A stretch of DNA of 64,000 nucleotides from Marinobacter goseongensis. GTDB lineage: Bacteria; Pseudomonadota; Gammaproteobacteria; Pseudomonadales; Oleiphilaceae. Each line of letters begins with the position of its first letter. Position 1 is the stretch's first letter. Positions 18,574-27,703 of this stretch are shown one piece after another. The stretch is taken from NCBI RefSeq assembly GCF_023156235.1, contig NZ_JAKZAI010000015.1, positions 32,170 to 96,169 on the forward strand, given 5' to 3'. The position numbers and the translations under genes are program-made. The notes under the pieces are model-generated. The model was not told the origin of the DNA, searched no databases, and worked only from the letters and a program-made list of their open reading frames with translations.

Positions 18574-19962
18574 ATGAGATATAACAAGAACTTCATTTTG
18601 GGCAGTCTGTTTGCATTTTCAGTGGCCTCGTCTCCCGCCATGGCCGCAGTCTCCTCCGCCGAAGCTTCGCGGCTGGGGCAGGATCTGACCCCCTTCGGCT
18701 CTGTCAAGGCGGGCAACGACGCCGGGACGATTCCGGCGTGGGACGGTGGCCTGACGACGCCGCCGTCCGGTTACGACGGCAGCGGCCAACACCACATCAA
18801 TCCGTTCCCCGAAGACGAAGTTCTGTTTACCATCAATGCTGCCAACGTGGATCAGTACAGCGAATTCCTGACTGACGGCGTGAGAGCGTTGATTGACACC
18901 TATCCCACAACGTTCAACATCCCGGTTTATAAAAGCCGTCGCACGCACGCGGTGCCGGACTGGGTTGCGGGGAATACCCGTGAAAACGCGGTCAACGCCG
19001 AGATCGTAGGCCGTGGTGAGGGCCTTGACGGGGCCTTCGGTGGCTACCCGTTCCCGATCCTGCACGGCGGAAATGAAGAAAAGGCGTGGCAGGCTATCTG
19101 GAATCATCTCACCCGCTGGCGCGGCGTGAACGTGACCCGTCGGTCCAGTGAGGTCGCTGTTCAGACCGACGGCGATTATTCGCTGGTAACCTCTCAGCAG
19201 GAAGCTTTTTTCAACTTCTACAATCCGGAAGGCAGCGAAAAGGATCTGGACAACGTCATATTCTATTACCTGTCGTTTACCCAGTCGCCGCCACGTCTGG
19301 CCGGCGGTGCCATCCTGATTCACGAAACCCTGAACCAGATCATCAATCCCCGTAACGGCTGGGGCTACAATGCCGGCCAGCGTCGGGTGCGTCGTGCGCC
19401 GAACCTTGGTTACGATTCGCCGATTGCTGCCGCCGATAATCTGCGTACGGCAGATGACACCGATATTTTCAACGGAGCTCTCGACCGCTACAACTGGGAC
19501 TATGAGGGCATGCGGGAACTGTACATTCCGTACAATAACTACCGTATCGGTGAAAAAGGTACTTCATATTCCGAGATTCTCGGTATCTCCCACGTCAACC
19601 CGGACCTGACCCGCTGGGAGCTGCATCGCGTTCACGTTGTGGAAGCGACGCTCAAAGACGGGGAACGTCACATCTACGGCAAGCGTCGTTTCTACATCGA
19701 CGCAGACAGCTGGAATATCGTTCTGGTCGATCAGTACGACGGTCGCGGCGAACTATGGCGCGTCACCATGGGCCTGCCAAAGAACTATTATGAACTGCCG
19801 GGCGTCTGGACGGTACTGGATGTGTACCATGACCTGCAGGCACGCCGTTACCATGTCTTGGGTCTTGATACCGAAGAGCCCAACACCCGGGTTTTTACAG
19901 ACGAGACCCCCAACAAACGCTACTTCTCGCCGGCGTCCCTGCGCCGTCGGAGTGTTCGCTGA
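18574..19962 (+). CDS. DUF1329 outer-membrane-associated (LolB-like) protein
   Basis: 462 residues with a clear signal peptide ending near residue 24 (SVASSPAMA). The mature protein matches the DUF1329 family, predicted to have a lipoprotein-carrier-like fold in the periplasm or at the outer membrane. The conserved tail reads RRFYIDADSWNIVLVDQYDG and later LPGVWTVLDVYHDLQARRY. AAGG lies 7 nt before the ATG. It is the first gene of a set with a YCF48-like propeller and an MMPL/RND permease, a recurrent association that suggests export or trafficking of a hydrophobic substrate. No DUF1302 gene, often present in such sets, is seen here. Confidence 0.85.
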   Translation: MRYNKNFILGSLFAFSVASSPAMAAVSSAEASRLGQDLTPFGSVKAGNDAGTIPAWDGGLTTPPSGYDGSGQHHINPFPEDEVLFTINAANVDQYSEFLTDGVRALIDTYPTTFNIPVYKSRRTHAVPDWVAGNTRENAVNAEIVGRGEGLDGAFGGYPFPILHGGNEEKAWQAIWNHLTRWRGVNVTRRSSEVAVQTDGDYSLVTSQQEAFFNFYNPEGSEKDLDNVIFYYLSFTQSPPRLAGGAILIHETLNQIINPRNGWGYNAGQRRVRRAPNLGYDSPIAAADNLRTADDTDIFNGALDRYNWDYEGMRELYIPYNNYRIGEKGTSYSEILGISHVNPDLTRWELHRVHVVEATLKDGERHIYGKRRFYIDADSWNIVLVDQYDGRGELWRVTMGLPKNYYELPGVWTVLDVYHDLQARRYHVLGLDTEEPNTRVFTDETPNKRYFSPASLRRRSVR

Positions 19963-19990
19963 GGCAATCTTGCCCCGCGGACAATGTCCT

Positions 19991-20041
19991 CGCCCAAAGG
20001 GCGTGGCGAACCGATCTGCCGGTAACCGAAAGGTTGCCGGC
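19991..20041 (+). repeat. Two intercistronic hairpins (DUF1329 to YCF48 gene)
   Basis: CGCCC-AAA-GGGCG (19991-20003) and a strong GCCGGTAACC-GAAA-GGTTGCCGGC (20018-20041) with a GNRA tetraloop. Neither is followed by a T run, so they look like mRNA-stabilising or processing structures within one operon. Confidence 0.55.
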
Positions 20042-20110
20042 ATGTTTATGAAGCTGGCCGGTTTCCGGCACCAGAGAGACACTGTCCAAAACAACATATA
20101 GGCAATCTGA

Positions 20111-21259
20111 ATGGCTACAAGGTTGATGTGCAAGACTCTGGGTGCGGCGTGTCTTGGAGTATCCATGGCATTGTCCGCCCCCTCGGTGTTTGCGCTTGCA
20201 GATATCATCGAAACCCCATCCCGGCCGACGCTGCTGGCACCGGAATCACTGCTCAACGATGTGACCAGGGCCGGTGACCGGCTGGTGGCCACCGGAGAGC
20301 GGGGCCACATCATTTTTTCCGATGATGAAGGTCAGACCTGGGTGCAGGGGCAGGTTCCCGTATCAGTCACCATGACTGGCATCGACTTCGGCACAGATGA
20401 GCACGGCTGGGCCGTCGGCCACAGTGGTGTGGTGCTGCACTCTTCCGACCAGGGGAAAACCTGGGAGCTGCAACTCACTGGTATTGAGGCTGCCGAGCTT
20501 GCGATCGAAAGCAAGCAGCAACAGATTGCCGAGATGGAAGAGCGGATCGAAGAGGCGCCTGAGGAAGAGAAGGGCGATCTTGAGTGGGCGCTGGACGACC
20601 TCTTCTTTGCGGTCGAAAACATGGAAGCCGATCTGGATATTGGTCCGGTGAATCCGTTTCTGGATGTCTGGTTCGAGGACGACAGCCACGGATTTGTGAT
20701 CGGTGCCTACGGCATGATCCTGCGCACCACTGACGGTGGCGAGAGCTGGCAGGACATGTCGGCTGAGATCGAGAACGATCAGAACTTCCACCTGAACAGC
20801 ATTACGCAGATTACCGGCGGTGCACTGGTTATCGTGGGCGAAGCTGGCCAGATTCATGTCTCGACAGATGGCGGGGACACCTGGGAGCGTCGCGAGAGCC
20901 CTTATCCAGGCTCCCTGTTCGGTGTCATCGGAACCGGCCAGGTGAACGAGGTTCTTGCCTTCGGACTGCGTGGCAACATGATGCGTTCTACCGATCTGGG
21001 GCGGTCCTGGAACATGATCACCAACGAGGCTGGCGCAACATTGATGAGTGGCTCTGTGGCCGAAGACGGGCGCATTACGCTAGTGGGTAACGGTGGCGTT
21101 GTGCTGATGAGTACGAACGGCGGCGAATCGTTTCGCCCGTATTTCCGCAATGATCGGGAAAGCGTGATGGGTGTGGTTCCGACATCTGGGACAGACCTGC
21201 TCCTGGTTGGTGAAGGTGGGGTCAAATTCACCGATGCCCGTGGCAAGAACCTTCAATAA
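20111..21259 (+). CDS. YCF48-like beta-propeller protein, exported
   Basis: 382 residues with a signal peptide (about 1-30). Six BNR/Asp-box repeats are visible: FSDDEGQTW, HSSDQGKTW, RTTDGGESW, VSTDGGDTW, RSTDLGRSW and MSTNGGESF. This is the pattern of YCF48/photosystem-stability-factor-like propellers, here non-photosynthetic. Between repeats two and three is an acidic coiled-coil insert (about residues 128-175, Glu and Asp rich) that may dock a partner. Lies 46 nt before the MMPL permease gene and is probably its periplasmic partner. Confidence 0.85.
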   Translation: MATRLMCKTLGAACLGVSMALSAPSVFALADIIETPSRPTLLAPESLLNDVTRAGDRLVATGERGHIIFSDDEGQTWVQGQVPVSVTMTGIDFGTDEHGWAVGHSGVVLHSSDQGKTWELQLTGIEAAELAIESKQQQIAEMEERIEEAPEEEKGDLEWALDDLFFAVENMEADLDIGPVNPFLDVWFEDDSHGFVIGAYGMILRTTDGGESWQDMSAEIENDQNFHLNSITQITGGALVIVGEAGQIHVSTDGGDTWERRESPYPGSLFGVIGTGQVNEVLAFGLRGNMMRSTDLGRSWNMITNEAGATLMSGSVAEDGRITLVGNGGVVLMSTNGGESFRPYFRNDRESVMGVVPTSGTDLLLVGEGGVKFTDARGKNLQ

Positions 21260-21305
21260 CGCCCTGATGCGGCAACAACAGAACGGATAATAGAGGGGCT
21301 TTTGA

Positions 21306-23690
21306 ATGTCGAACCCGAAGCACGACAAGGGCGAACATTACCTGACGACACCGAAGGCGGAGCCGTTCCTGGAACGTCTGATCTTCAACAATCGGGCCAT
21401 CATCCTGATTGCGTTTTTTATACTGACACTGTTTCTTGGCTATAACGCCATCAAGATTCAGCCGGATGCCAGTTTTGAGCGGATGATTCCGCTTGAGCAT
21501 CCATACATTGTGAACATGCTCGAACACAGAAATGATCTGGAGAACCTGGGCAACTTTGTGCGAATTGCGGTGGAGGTCAAGGAAGGCGACATTTTCACCG
21601 AAGAGTATATGGAAACCCTGAAGCAGATCACCGACGAGGTTTTCTACCTTAGCGGCGTTGATCGTTCCGGACTCAAATCGCTGTGGACCGCCAACGTCCG
21701 CTGGGTAGAGGTCACAGAGCAGGGGTTCCAGGGCGGTACCGTCATTCCGGATAACTATGACGGTTCCCGGGAAAGCCTGGAGGCTTTGCGCCAGAACGTG
21801 CTGCGCTCCAACGAAGTCGGTCGCCTGATTTCGGACAATTTCCGCTCGACCATCGTGTACGCACCGCTGTACGAGAACAATCCGGACACGGGTGAGCCGC
21901 TGGATTACGGCGAGTTTTCCCGCCAGCTTGAGGAAAAAATCCGCCAGAAGTACGGCGCCGACAACCCCAACATCGAAATTCACATTGTCGGGTTTGCCAA
22001 GAAAGTGGGTGACCTGATTGAAGGTATCGGCTCCATTGCTTACTTCGCCGGTATCACCATCCTGCTGACCACGCTCTTGCTGTTCTGGTATTCCCGCTGC
22101 ATCGCCGGCACGCTGGTCCCGGTGTTCTCTTCGATCATCGCGGTGTTCTGGCAGTTGGGTATACTCAAACTGCTCGGCTACGGTCTGGATCCGTATTCGG
22201 TATTGGTTCCCTTTCTGGTCTTCGCCATCGGTATCAGTCACGGCGTTCAGATAGTGAACGCCATGGCGTCCGAGGCGGCCAAGGGTTTCGATCCGATCAC
22301 TGCCGCCAGGCTTGCGTTCCGGGCGCTGTACATTCCGGGTATGCTCGCTCTGATTTCCGATGCCTTCGGCTTCCTCACGCTGCTGTACATCGAGATTGAC
22401 GTGATCAAGGATCTCGCCGTTGCAGCTGGCCTGGGTGTGGCCATTGTGATCATCACCAATCTGGTTCTGCACCCGCTGATCATGTCCTACATCGGGATCA
22501 CCAAGGGTGGTATCCGTAACGTTCAGAACCGCGGCGAGAAACAGGATCGCAAGTGGCGTGTTATGTCTTACTTCGCCCATCCGGGCGTGGCACCTATCTC
22601 CCTGCTGATTGCCGTTATCGGCCTTGGGCTGGGCCTGTATTACAAGCAGGGCCTCAAGGTAGGCGATCTGGATCAGGGTGCACCCGAGCTGAGGGCGGAC
22701 TCCCGTTACAATCTGGATAACGCTTACATCATCGATAACTACTCGACCAGCGCCGATGTCATGGTCGTTATGGTCAAGACGCCTGAAGAGCAGTGCACCC
22801 AGTACAACGTGCTGAGGGCCATGGACAATCTGCAATGGGAATTGCAGAACACCCCGGGCGTCCAGTCGACGGCATCGCTGGCGGATGTTTCCAAGATTGT
22901 GACCAAGGCGCTCAACGAGGGCAGCTGGAAGTGGTATGAAATTTCCCGCAACCAGACCATCATCAACGCGTCTATCCGTGAAGCTCCGGCCGGGCTGATC
23001 AACACCAACTGCGATCTGACGCCGGTGCTGGTGTTCCTCGAGGACCACAAGGCGGAAACCCTGCAGACCGTCGTTGAGCGTGTCGAGGAATTTGCCCAGG
23101 CCAACAGCAACGAGGAGCACACCTTCAAGCTGGCAGCCGGTAACGCGGGTGTTGAGGCGGCGACGAACGAAGTCATCTCCAGCGCGAAGAACATGATGCT
23201 GATCTTCGTGTACAGCGTGGTGAGCTTCCTGTGCTTCCTGACATTCCGCTCGATCCGGGCGGTGCTGTGTATCGTGGTGCCCCTGGGCCTGACCTCCATT
23301 CTTTGTGAGGCGATCATGGCGGTGTCCGGTATCGGCATCAAGGTGGCGACGCTACCGGTAATTGCGCTGGGCGTGGGTATCGGTGTCGACTACGGCATCT
23401 ACATCTACAGCAAGTTGGAGAAGTTCCTGCTGGAAGGCAAGACGCTTCAGGATGCCTACTTCGAGACGCTGCGTTCCACCGGTAAGGCGGTCATCTTTAC
23501 CGGCGTGACTCTCGGTCTTGGTGTGGTGACCTGGATCTTCTCACCCATCAAGTTCCAGGCAGACATGGGCTTCCTGTTGTTCTTTATGTTCCTGTGGAAC
23601 ATGATCGGAGCCATCTGGCTGCTACCGGCCCTGGCGCGCTTCCTGCTGCGCCCGGATCGCATGTTGGCGAAGGCGCGCGCATCGAAATAA
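21306..23690 (+). CDS. MMPL/RND-superfamily permease
   Basis: 794 residues with two RND repeats: a helix at about 27-48, a periplasmic loop, helices at about 235-400, a linker, then a second single helix, loop and helix bundle (about 635-780). The second half carries GVGIGVDYGIYIYSKLE, the Asp-Tyr proton-relay signature of MMPL transporters. The first half has GISHG in the equivalent place, without the Asp. Likely exports a lipid-like or hydrophobic compound by proton antiport together with the DUF1329 and YCF48 proteins. A strong terminator follows. Confidence 0.9.
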   Translation: MSNPKHDKGEHYLTTPKAEPFLERLIFNNRAIILIAFFILTLFLGYNAIKIQPDASFERMIPLEHPYIVNMLEHRNDLENLGNFVRIAVEVKEGDIFTEEYMETLKQITDEVFYLSGVDRSGLKSLWTANVRWVEVTEQGFQGGTVIPDNYDGSRESLEALRQNVLRSNEVGRLISDNFRSTIVYAPLYENNPDTGEPLDYGEFSRQLEEKIRQKYGADNPNIEIHIVGFAKKVGDLIEGIGSIAYFAGITILLTTLLLFWYSRCIAGTLVPVFSSIIAVFWQLGILKLLGYGLDPYSVLVPFLVFAIGISHGVQIVNAMASEAAKGFDPITAARLAFRALYIPGMLALISDAFGFLTLLYIEIDVIKDLAVAAGLGVAIVIITNLVLHPLIMSYIGITKGGIRNVQNRGEKQDRKWRVMSYFAHPGVAPISLLIAVIGLGLGLYYKQGLKVGDLDQGAPELRADSRYNLDNAYIIDNYSTSADVMVVMVKTPEEQCTQYNVLRAMDNLQWELQNTPGVQSTASLADVSKIVTKALNEGSWKWYEISRNQTIINASIREAPAGLINTNCDLTPVLVFLEDHKAETLQTVVERVEEFAQANSNEEHTFKLAAGNAGVEAATNEVISSAKNMMLIFVYSVVSFLCFLTFRSIRAVLCIVVPLGLTSILCEAIMAVSGIGIKVATLPVIALGVGIGVDYGIYIYSKLEKFLLEGKTLQDAYFETLRSTGKAVIFTGVTLGLGVVTWIFSPIKFQADMGFLLFFMFLWNMIGAIWLLPALARFLLRPDRMLAKARASK

Positions 23691-23705
23691 GCGTTGCCTG
23701 AACCA

Positions 23706-23736
23706 CCAAAAAAGCCCGCTTTGCGGGCTTTTTTGG
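23706..23736 (+). terminator. Rho-independent terminator after the MMPL permease
   Basis: CCAAAAAAGCCCGC, TTT loop, GCGGGCTTTTTTGG: perfect 14-bp arms with A and T runs on both sides, so it can work in both directions. Confidence 0.92.
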
Positions 23737-23874
23737 TTCCTGCTCAACCGGTTAGGCAGCTAATGCATCCTTTATTTATCATCCGATGTGGTCTATGTTT
23801 CAATTCGAACCGGTAGTTTGTCCGCGATCGACCGTGGGCAATAAATGATAACGATGAGAAAAAAGGAAGATCCC

Positions 23875-24858
23875 ATGACGCTAAAAATCAAGAGTTCCGT
23901 TCTCGCGCTTGCTGCGGCAGTCAGCCTGGGCGCGGCTTCATCAGCGGTTACCGCTCAGGAGCAGCGCTTTGTCACCATCGGCACCGGTGGTGTGACCGGT
24001 GTTTACTACCCGGCTGGTGGCGCGATTTGTCGTCTGGTCAACATGGACCGTAAGGAGCACGGTATTCGTTGTTCCGTTGAGAGTACCGGTGGCTCCGTTT
24101 ACAACCTGAACGCCATACGCGAAGGAGAGCTGGACCTGGCTGTCGCCCAGTCCGACTGGCAGTTCCATGCTTACAACGGCTCCAGCGAGTTCGAGAGCGC
24201 CGGCAAGGACGAAAAGCTGCGCTCAGTGTTTTCTCTGCACCCGGAACCGTTCACCGTGGTAGCCAGCAAGGGCTCCGGCATCAAGACCTTTGAGGACCTG
24301 GAAGGTAAACGTGTGTCTATCGGTAACCCGGGCTCCGGTCAGCGCGCCACCGCCGAAGTGTTGATGAAGGAAATGGGCTGGGATGAGAGCAAGTTCTCCC
24401 TGGCGGCTGAGATCAAGGCTGCGGAACAGTCCCAGGCGCTGTGCGATGGCAATATCGATGCTTTCTTTTACACCGTGGGCCACCCCTCCGGTGCAATCAA
24501 GGAAGCCACGACCTCCTGTGACAGTGTGCTGGTCAACGTCGATAACGCAGCAACCAAAAAGCTGATCGATGACAATCCCTACTACCGCAAAGCCGTTATT
24601 CCCGGCGGTATGTACCGTGGCAGCGATGACGATGTGACAACGTTTGGTGTGGCTGCAACGTTCGTATCTTCCACTGATGTACCGGACGACGTGGTGTATG
24701 CCGTTGTGAAAGCTGTTTTCGAGAACTTCGACAGCTTCAAACGCCTGCACCCGGCCTTCGGTAATCTCGACAAAAGTGAGATGGTGACCGATGCCAACAG
24801 TGCACCGCTGCATCCGGGTGCTGTGAAGTACTACAAGGAAGCCGGCCTGATCGACTGA
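23875..24858 (+). CDS. TRAP transporter substrate-binding protein, TAXI family
   Basis: 327 residues with a signal peptide cleaved near VTA-QEQ (about residue 27). TAXI signature [19 protein letters not shown] near the mature N terminus. The periplasmic protein captures the substrate for the fused permease encoded next. TAXI systems are often linked to glutamate or other dicarboxylate-like solutes, but the ligand here is unknown. ATG 23875 is preceded by AAGGAAG 5 nt away; an upstream in-frame ATG at 23845 has no ribosome-binding site. A 13-bp hairpin separates it from the permease gene. Confidence 0.93.
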   Translation: MTLKIKSSVLALAAAVSLGAASSAVTAQEQRFVTIGTGGVTGVYYPAGGAICRLVNMDRKEHGIRCSVESTGGSVYNLNAIREGELDLAVAQSDWQFHAYNGSSEFESAGKDEKLRSVFSLHPEPFTVVASKGSGIKTFEDLEGKRVSIGNPGSGQRATAEVLMKEMGWDESKFSLAAEIKAAEQSQALCDGNIDAFFYTVGHPSGAIKEATTSCDSVLVNVDNAATKKLIDDNPYYRKAVIPGGMYRGSDDDVTTFGVAATFVSSTDVPDDVVYAVVKAVFENFDSFKRLHPAFGNLDKSEMVTDANSAPLHPGAVKYYKEAGLID

Positions 24859-24871
24859 TCTGTCTGCGCCT

Positions 24872-24902
24872 CAACACAGCGGGCCACGTGCCCGCTGTGT
24901 TG
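24872..24902 (+). repeat. Intercistronic hairpin between TRAP binding protein and permease
   Basis: CAACACAGCGGGC, 5-nt loop CACGT, GCCCGCTGTGTTG: perfect 13-bp stem with no T run. Such structures after a binding-protein gene commonly protect the upstream mRNA and lower downstream expression. Confidence 0.7.
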
Positions 24903-24943
24903 TCTCTGGGGCGATTAATCTTTCATGTAGCAGGAATCTTTTT

Positions 24944-27544
24944 ATGGCAACAAGCGACCCGGCTAACGGGGCTGGTGTAGATGGCGGCAAAGTAGAGCAG
25001 ATTCTGCAGACCGAGACCGGAGGCAGGGCCGCCAGTGGTAATGCCGCGATTGTTCTTTTTATGGTTCCCCTGGTCTGGTCGTTGTTCCAACTCTGGATAG
25101 CGTCACCACTGCCATATATCTTCAATTTTGGATTGTTCAATTCCACCGAAGCGCGGTCGATACACCTGGCGTTCGCGGTGTTCCTGGCGTTCTCGGCGTA
25201 CCCGATGATCAAGGGGCGGAATGTTAACGATGTTCCGTTCTATGACTGGATTCTGGCTCTGGTTGCGGCCTTCTGCGCATCCTACCTTTACGTATTTTAC
25301 GAAGCCTTGTCGTCCCGCCCTGGCCTGCCAACCACCATGGACCTGTGGGTTGCCATGATTGGTCTGGTGCTGTTGCTGGAGGCGACGCGCCGTTCTCTGG
25401 GGCTTCCGCTGACCATTGTCGCCGGCGTGTTCATTACCTATTCACTTGCCGGCCCTTACATGCCCGATGTAATTGCGCACAAGGGCGTGAGTCTCAACAA
25501 GCTTGCGTCGCACCAGTGGCTCGGCACCGAAGGGGTGTTCGGGGTAGCGCTGGGCGTCTCCACCAGTTTTGTATTCCTGTTTGTGCTGTTCGGCGCTTTG
25601 CTCGAGCGCGCGGGCGCCGGCAACTATTTCATCAAGGTTGCGTATGCGGGGCTCGGGCACATGCGTGGCGGGCCGGCCAAGGCGGCCGTGGTGTCCAGTG
25701 GCCTGAGCGGCGTGATTTCCGGCTCCTCGATTGCCAACGTGGTTACCACCGGTACGTTCACCATTCCGCTGATGAAGCGTGTGGGCTTCCCCGCGACCAA
25801 AGCGGGTGCCGTGGAGGTGGCTGCCTCCACCAACGGCCAGCTGACACCACCGATCATGGGGGCCGCCGCCTTCCTGATGGTGGAGTATGTGGGTATTTCT
25901 TATCTGGAAGTGATCAAGCACGCGATTCTGCCGGCACTGATCTCCTATGTGGCGCTGATCTATATCGTCCATCTCGAAGCCTGCAAGCTGAACATGCAGG
26001 GCATGGAACGTCTGAATCGACCGACGCTGGCGCAGCGCATGCTCAATTGGGTCGTGCTTTTGATCGGGCTCAGCGTACTGACCCTGGCGGTATACTACGG
26101 CGTCGGCTGGACGAAGGCCTGGCTTGGCGACGCTGCGATCTGGGTCCTTGGGCCCGTTCTGCTGCTGGTGTATGTCGCCCTGGTTGCCTACGCCACGCGT
26201 TTCCCTGAACTGGAAATCGATGACCCGGACGCAGCGATGGGCGAACTCCCGGAGATGGGACCGACGGTTAAAACCGGTCTTTATTACCTGCTGCCGGTGG
26301 TGGTGTTGATCTGGTGCCTGACTGTCGAGCGTTTCTCGCCCCAGTTATCGGCGTTCTGGGCCACGCTGTTCATGATCTTTATCGTGATTACCCAGCGGCC
26401 GTTACTGGCATTCTTCCGAAAGCAGGGCGCGTTGTTCGATAACAGCAAGACCGGCTTCGTCGATCTGGTGCATTCGCTGGCCACCGGTGCTCGTAATATG
26501 GTGGGTATTGGCGTTGCTACGGCGACTGCGGGCATCGTGGTCGGTACGGTCACGCTCACGGGTATTGGTCTTGTGATGACAGAGTTCGTGGAGTTCCTGT
26601 CCGGAGGCAATCTGTTGCTGATGCTGATTTTCACCGCTGTCATCAGTCTGATACTCGGCATGGGGCTGCCAACCACGGCCAACTACATCGTGGTGTCGAC
26701 TCTTATGGCTCCGGTCATCGTCACGCTGGGCGCCCAGAACGGCTTGCTGGTGCCACTCATTGCCGTGCATCTGTTTGTGTTTTACTTCGGTATCCTGGCG
26801 GATGATACGCCGCCCGTGGGGCTGGCGGCTTACGCCGCGGCTGCAATTTCTGGCGCAGACCCCATACGAACGGGTATTCAGGGCTTTACCTATGACATCC
26901 GTACCGCCATTCTGCCGTTCATGTTCATCTTCAACACCCAGTTGTTGCTAATTGGGCTGACCGGGTGGTTCGATTTGCTCGTCACCATTTTCGGTGCCGT
27001 TACCGCGATGCTGGTGTTTTCGGCCGCGACACAGGGCTATTGGTTTACCAAGAGCTACAAGTGGGAAAGCCTGTTGCTAGTGCTGATTACGTTCACAATG
27101 TTCCGGCCGGGATTCTGGTGGGACATGGTGTACCCGCCGACGGACGAGCGTCCCGGTGCAGAAATCATGGAGTATGTGGAGACCGTGCCCGCTGACGACA
27201 ACATCGTCTTGAAAGCGTCGGGAATGTCGCTGGACGGCAGCGATGTCACCACCTACCTCAAACTCGAGATTCCCGCGGGCGATGCACCGGAAGAGCGTCT
27301 GATGGCGGCCGGCATCGAGTTGCGGCCTGACGGTGAGCGTATGGCCGTGGAATTTGTCGAGTTCGGCAGCCAGGCCGAAGATGCCGGGATTGGCTTCGGG
27401 TGGACCATTGACGCGGTTCAGGTAAAACTCGATCGACCGCCGAAGGAACTGATGTTCATACCGGCCCTGATGCTCCTGGGGCTGCTCGCCTTCGGTCAAC
27501 TGCGCCGCAAAAGCCGGGAAGACGCGCAGGTGGCAACGGCCTGA
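24944..27544 (+). CDS. TRAP transporter, fused DctQ-DctM permease with C-terminal DUF3394
   Basis: 866 residues: small-subunit-like helices first, then the large DctM-type membrane domain with conserved SGSSIANVVTTG and LPTTANYIVV, and a C-terminal soluble and membrane extension (about 745-866) of the DUF3394 type seen in TAXI-TRAP permeases. Works with the binding protein encoded upstream, driven by a sodium or proton gradient. CAGGAA lies 7 nt before ATG 24944. A terminator follows immediately. Confidence 0.93.
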   Translation: MATSDPANGAGVDGGKVEQILQTETGGRAASGNAAIVLFMVPLVWSLFQLWIASPLPYIFNFGLFNSTEARSIHLAFAVFLAFSAYPMIKGRNVNDVPFYDWILALVAAFCASYLYVFYEALSSRPGLPTTMDLWVAMIGLVLLLEATRRSLGLPLTIVAGVFITYSLAGPYMPDVIAHKGVSLNKLASHQWLGTEGVFGVALGVSTSFVFLFVLFGALLERAGAGNYFIKVAYAGLGHMRGGPAKAAVVSSGLSGVISGSSIANVVTTGTFTIPLMKRVGFPATKAGAVEVAASTNGQLTPPIMGAAAFLMVEYVGISYLEVIKHAILPALISYVALIYIVHLEACKLNMQGMERLNRPTLAQRMLNWVVLLIGLSVLTLAVYYGVGWTKAWLGDAAIWVLGPVLLLVYVALVAYATRFPELEIDDPDAAMGELPEMGPTVKTGLYYLLPVVVLIWCLTVERFSPQLSAFWATLFMIFIVITQRPLLAFFRKQGALFDNSKTGFVDLVHSLATGARNMVGIGVATATAGIVVGTVTLTGIGLVMTEFVEFLSGGNLLLMLIFTAVISLILGMGLPTTANYIVVSTLMAPVIVTLGAQNGLLVPLIAVHLFVFYFGILADDTPPVGLAAYAAAAISGADPIRTGIQGFTYDIRTAILPFMFIFNTQLLLIGLTGWFDLLVTIFGAVTAMLVFSAATQGYWFTKSYKWESLLLVLITFTMFRPGFWWDMVYPPTDERPGAEIMEYVETVPADDNIVLKASGMSLDGSDVTTYLKLEIPAGDAPEERLMAAGIELRPDGERMAVEFVEFGSQAEDAGIGFGWTIDAVQVKLDRPPKELMFIPALMLLGLLAFGQLRRKSREDAQVATA

Positions 27545-27562
27545 TCAATCCGGCTGTCTCGG

Positions 27563-27593
27563 AAAACCCGGCGTTAACCCGCCGGGTTTTTTT
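27563..27593 (+). terminator. Rho-independent terminator after the TRAP permease
   Basis: AAAACCCGGCG, TTAACC loop, CGCCGGGTTTT followed by three more T: 11-bp stem and a seven-T tail. Confidence 0.92.
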
Positions 27594-27594
27594 C

Positions 27595-27603
27595 TGGTAA
27601 ACT
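27595..27603 (+). promoter_or_regulatory. Candidate extended -10 promoter of thrS
   Basis: TGGTAAACT, a TG-n extended -10 directly after the terminator. It lies within a 16-nt sequence TTTCTGGTAAACTCCG (27591-27606) that is identical upstream of the fumarase gene (51804-51819). No good -35 is visible. Confidence 0.45.
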
Positions 27604-27703
27604 CCGCAGCGAATGCGACCCGTGGTTTGTGTCACGTTGTGTCGCCACCATGTGATCTTTGGTACGGATCACCGCTGAGACCTTTGCGCGTTAGGAGCAC
27701 ATC

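Noticed and set aside
21228..23120. 630-codon antisense reading frame opposite the MMPL permease
   Set aside because: The plus strand encodes a complete permease. The antisense product is His and Gln rich with no domain and no ribosome-binding site.
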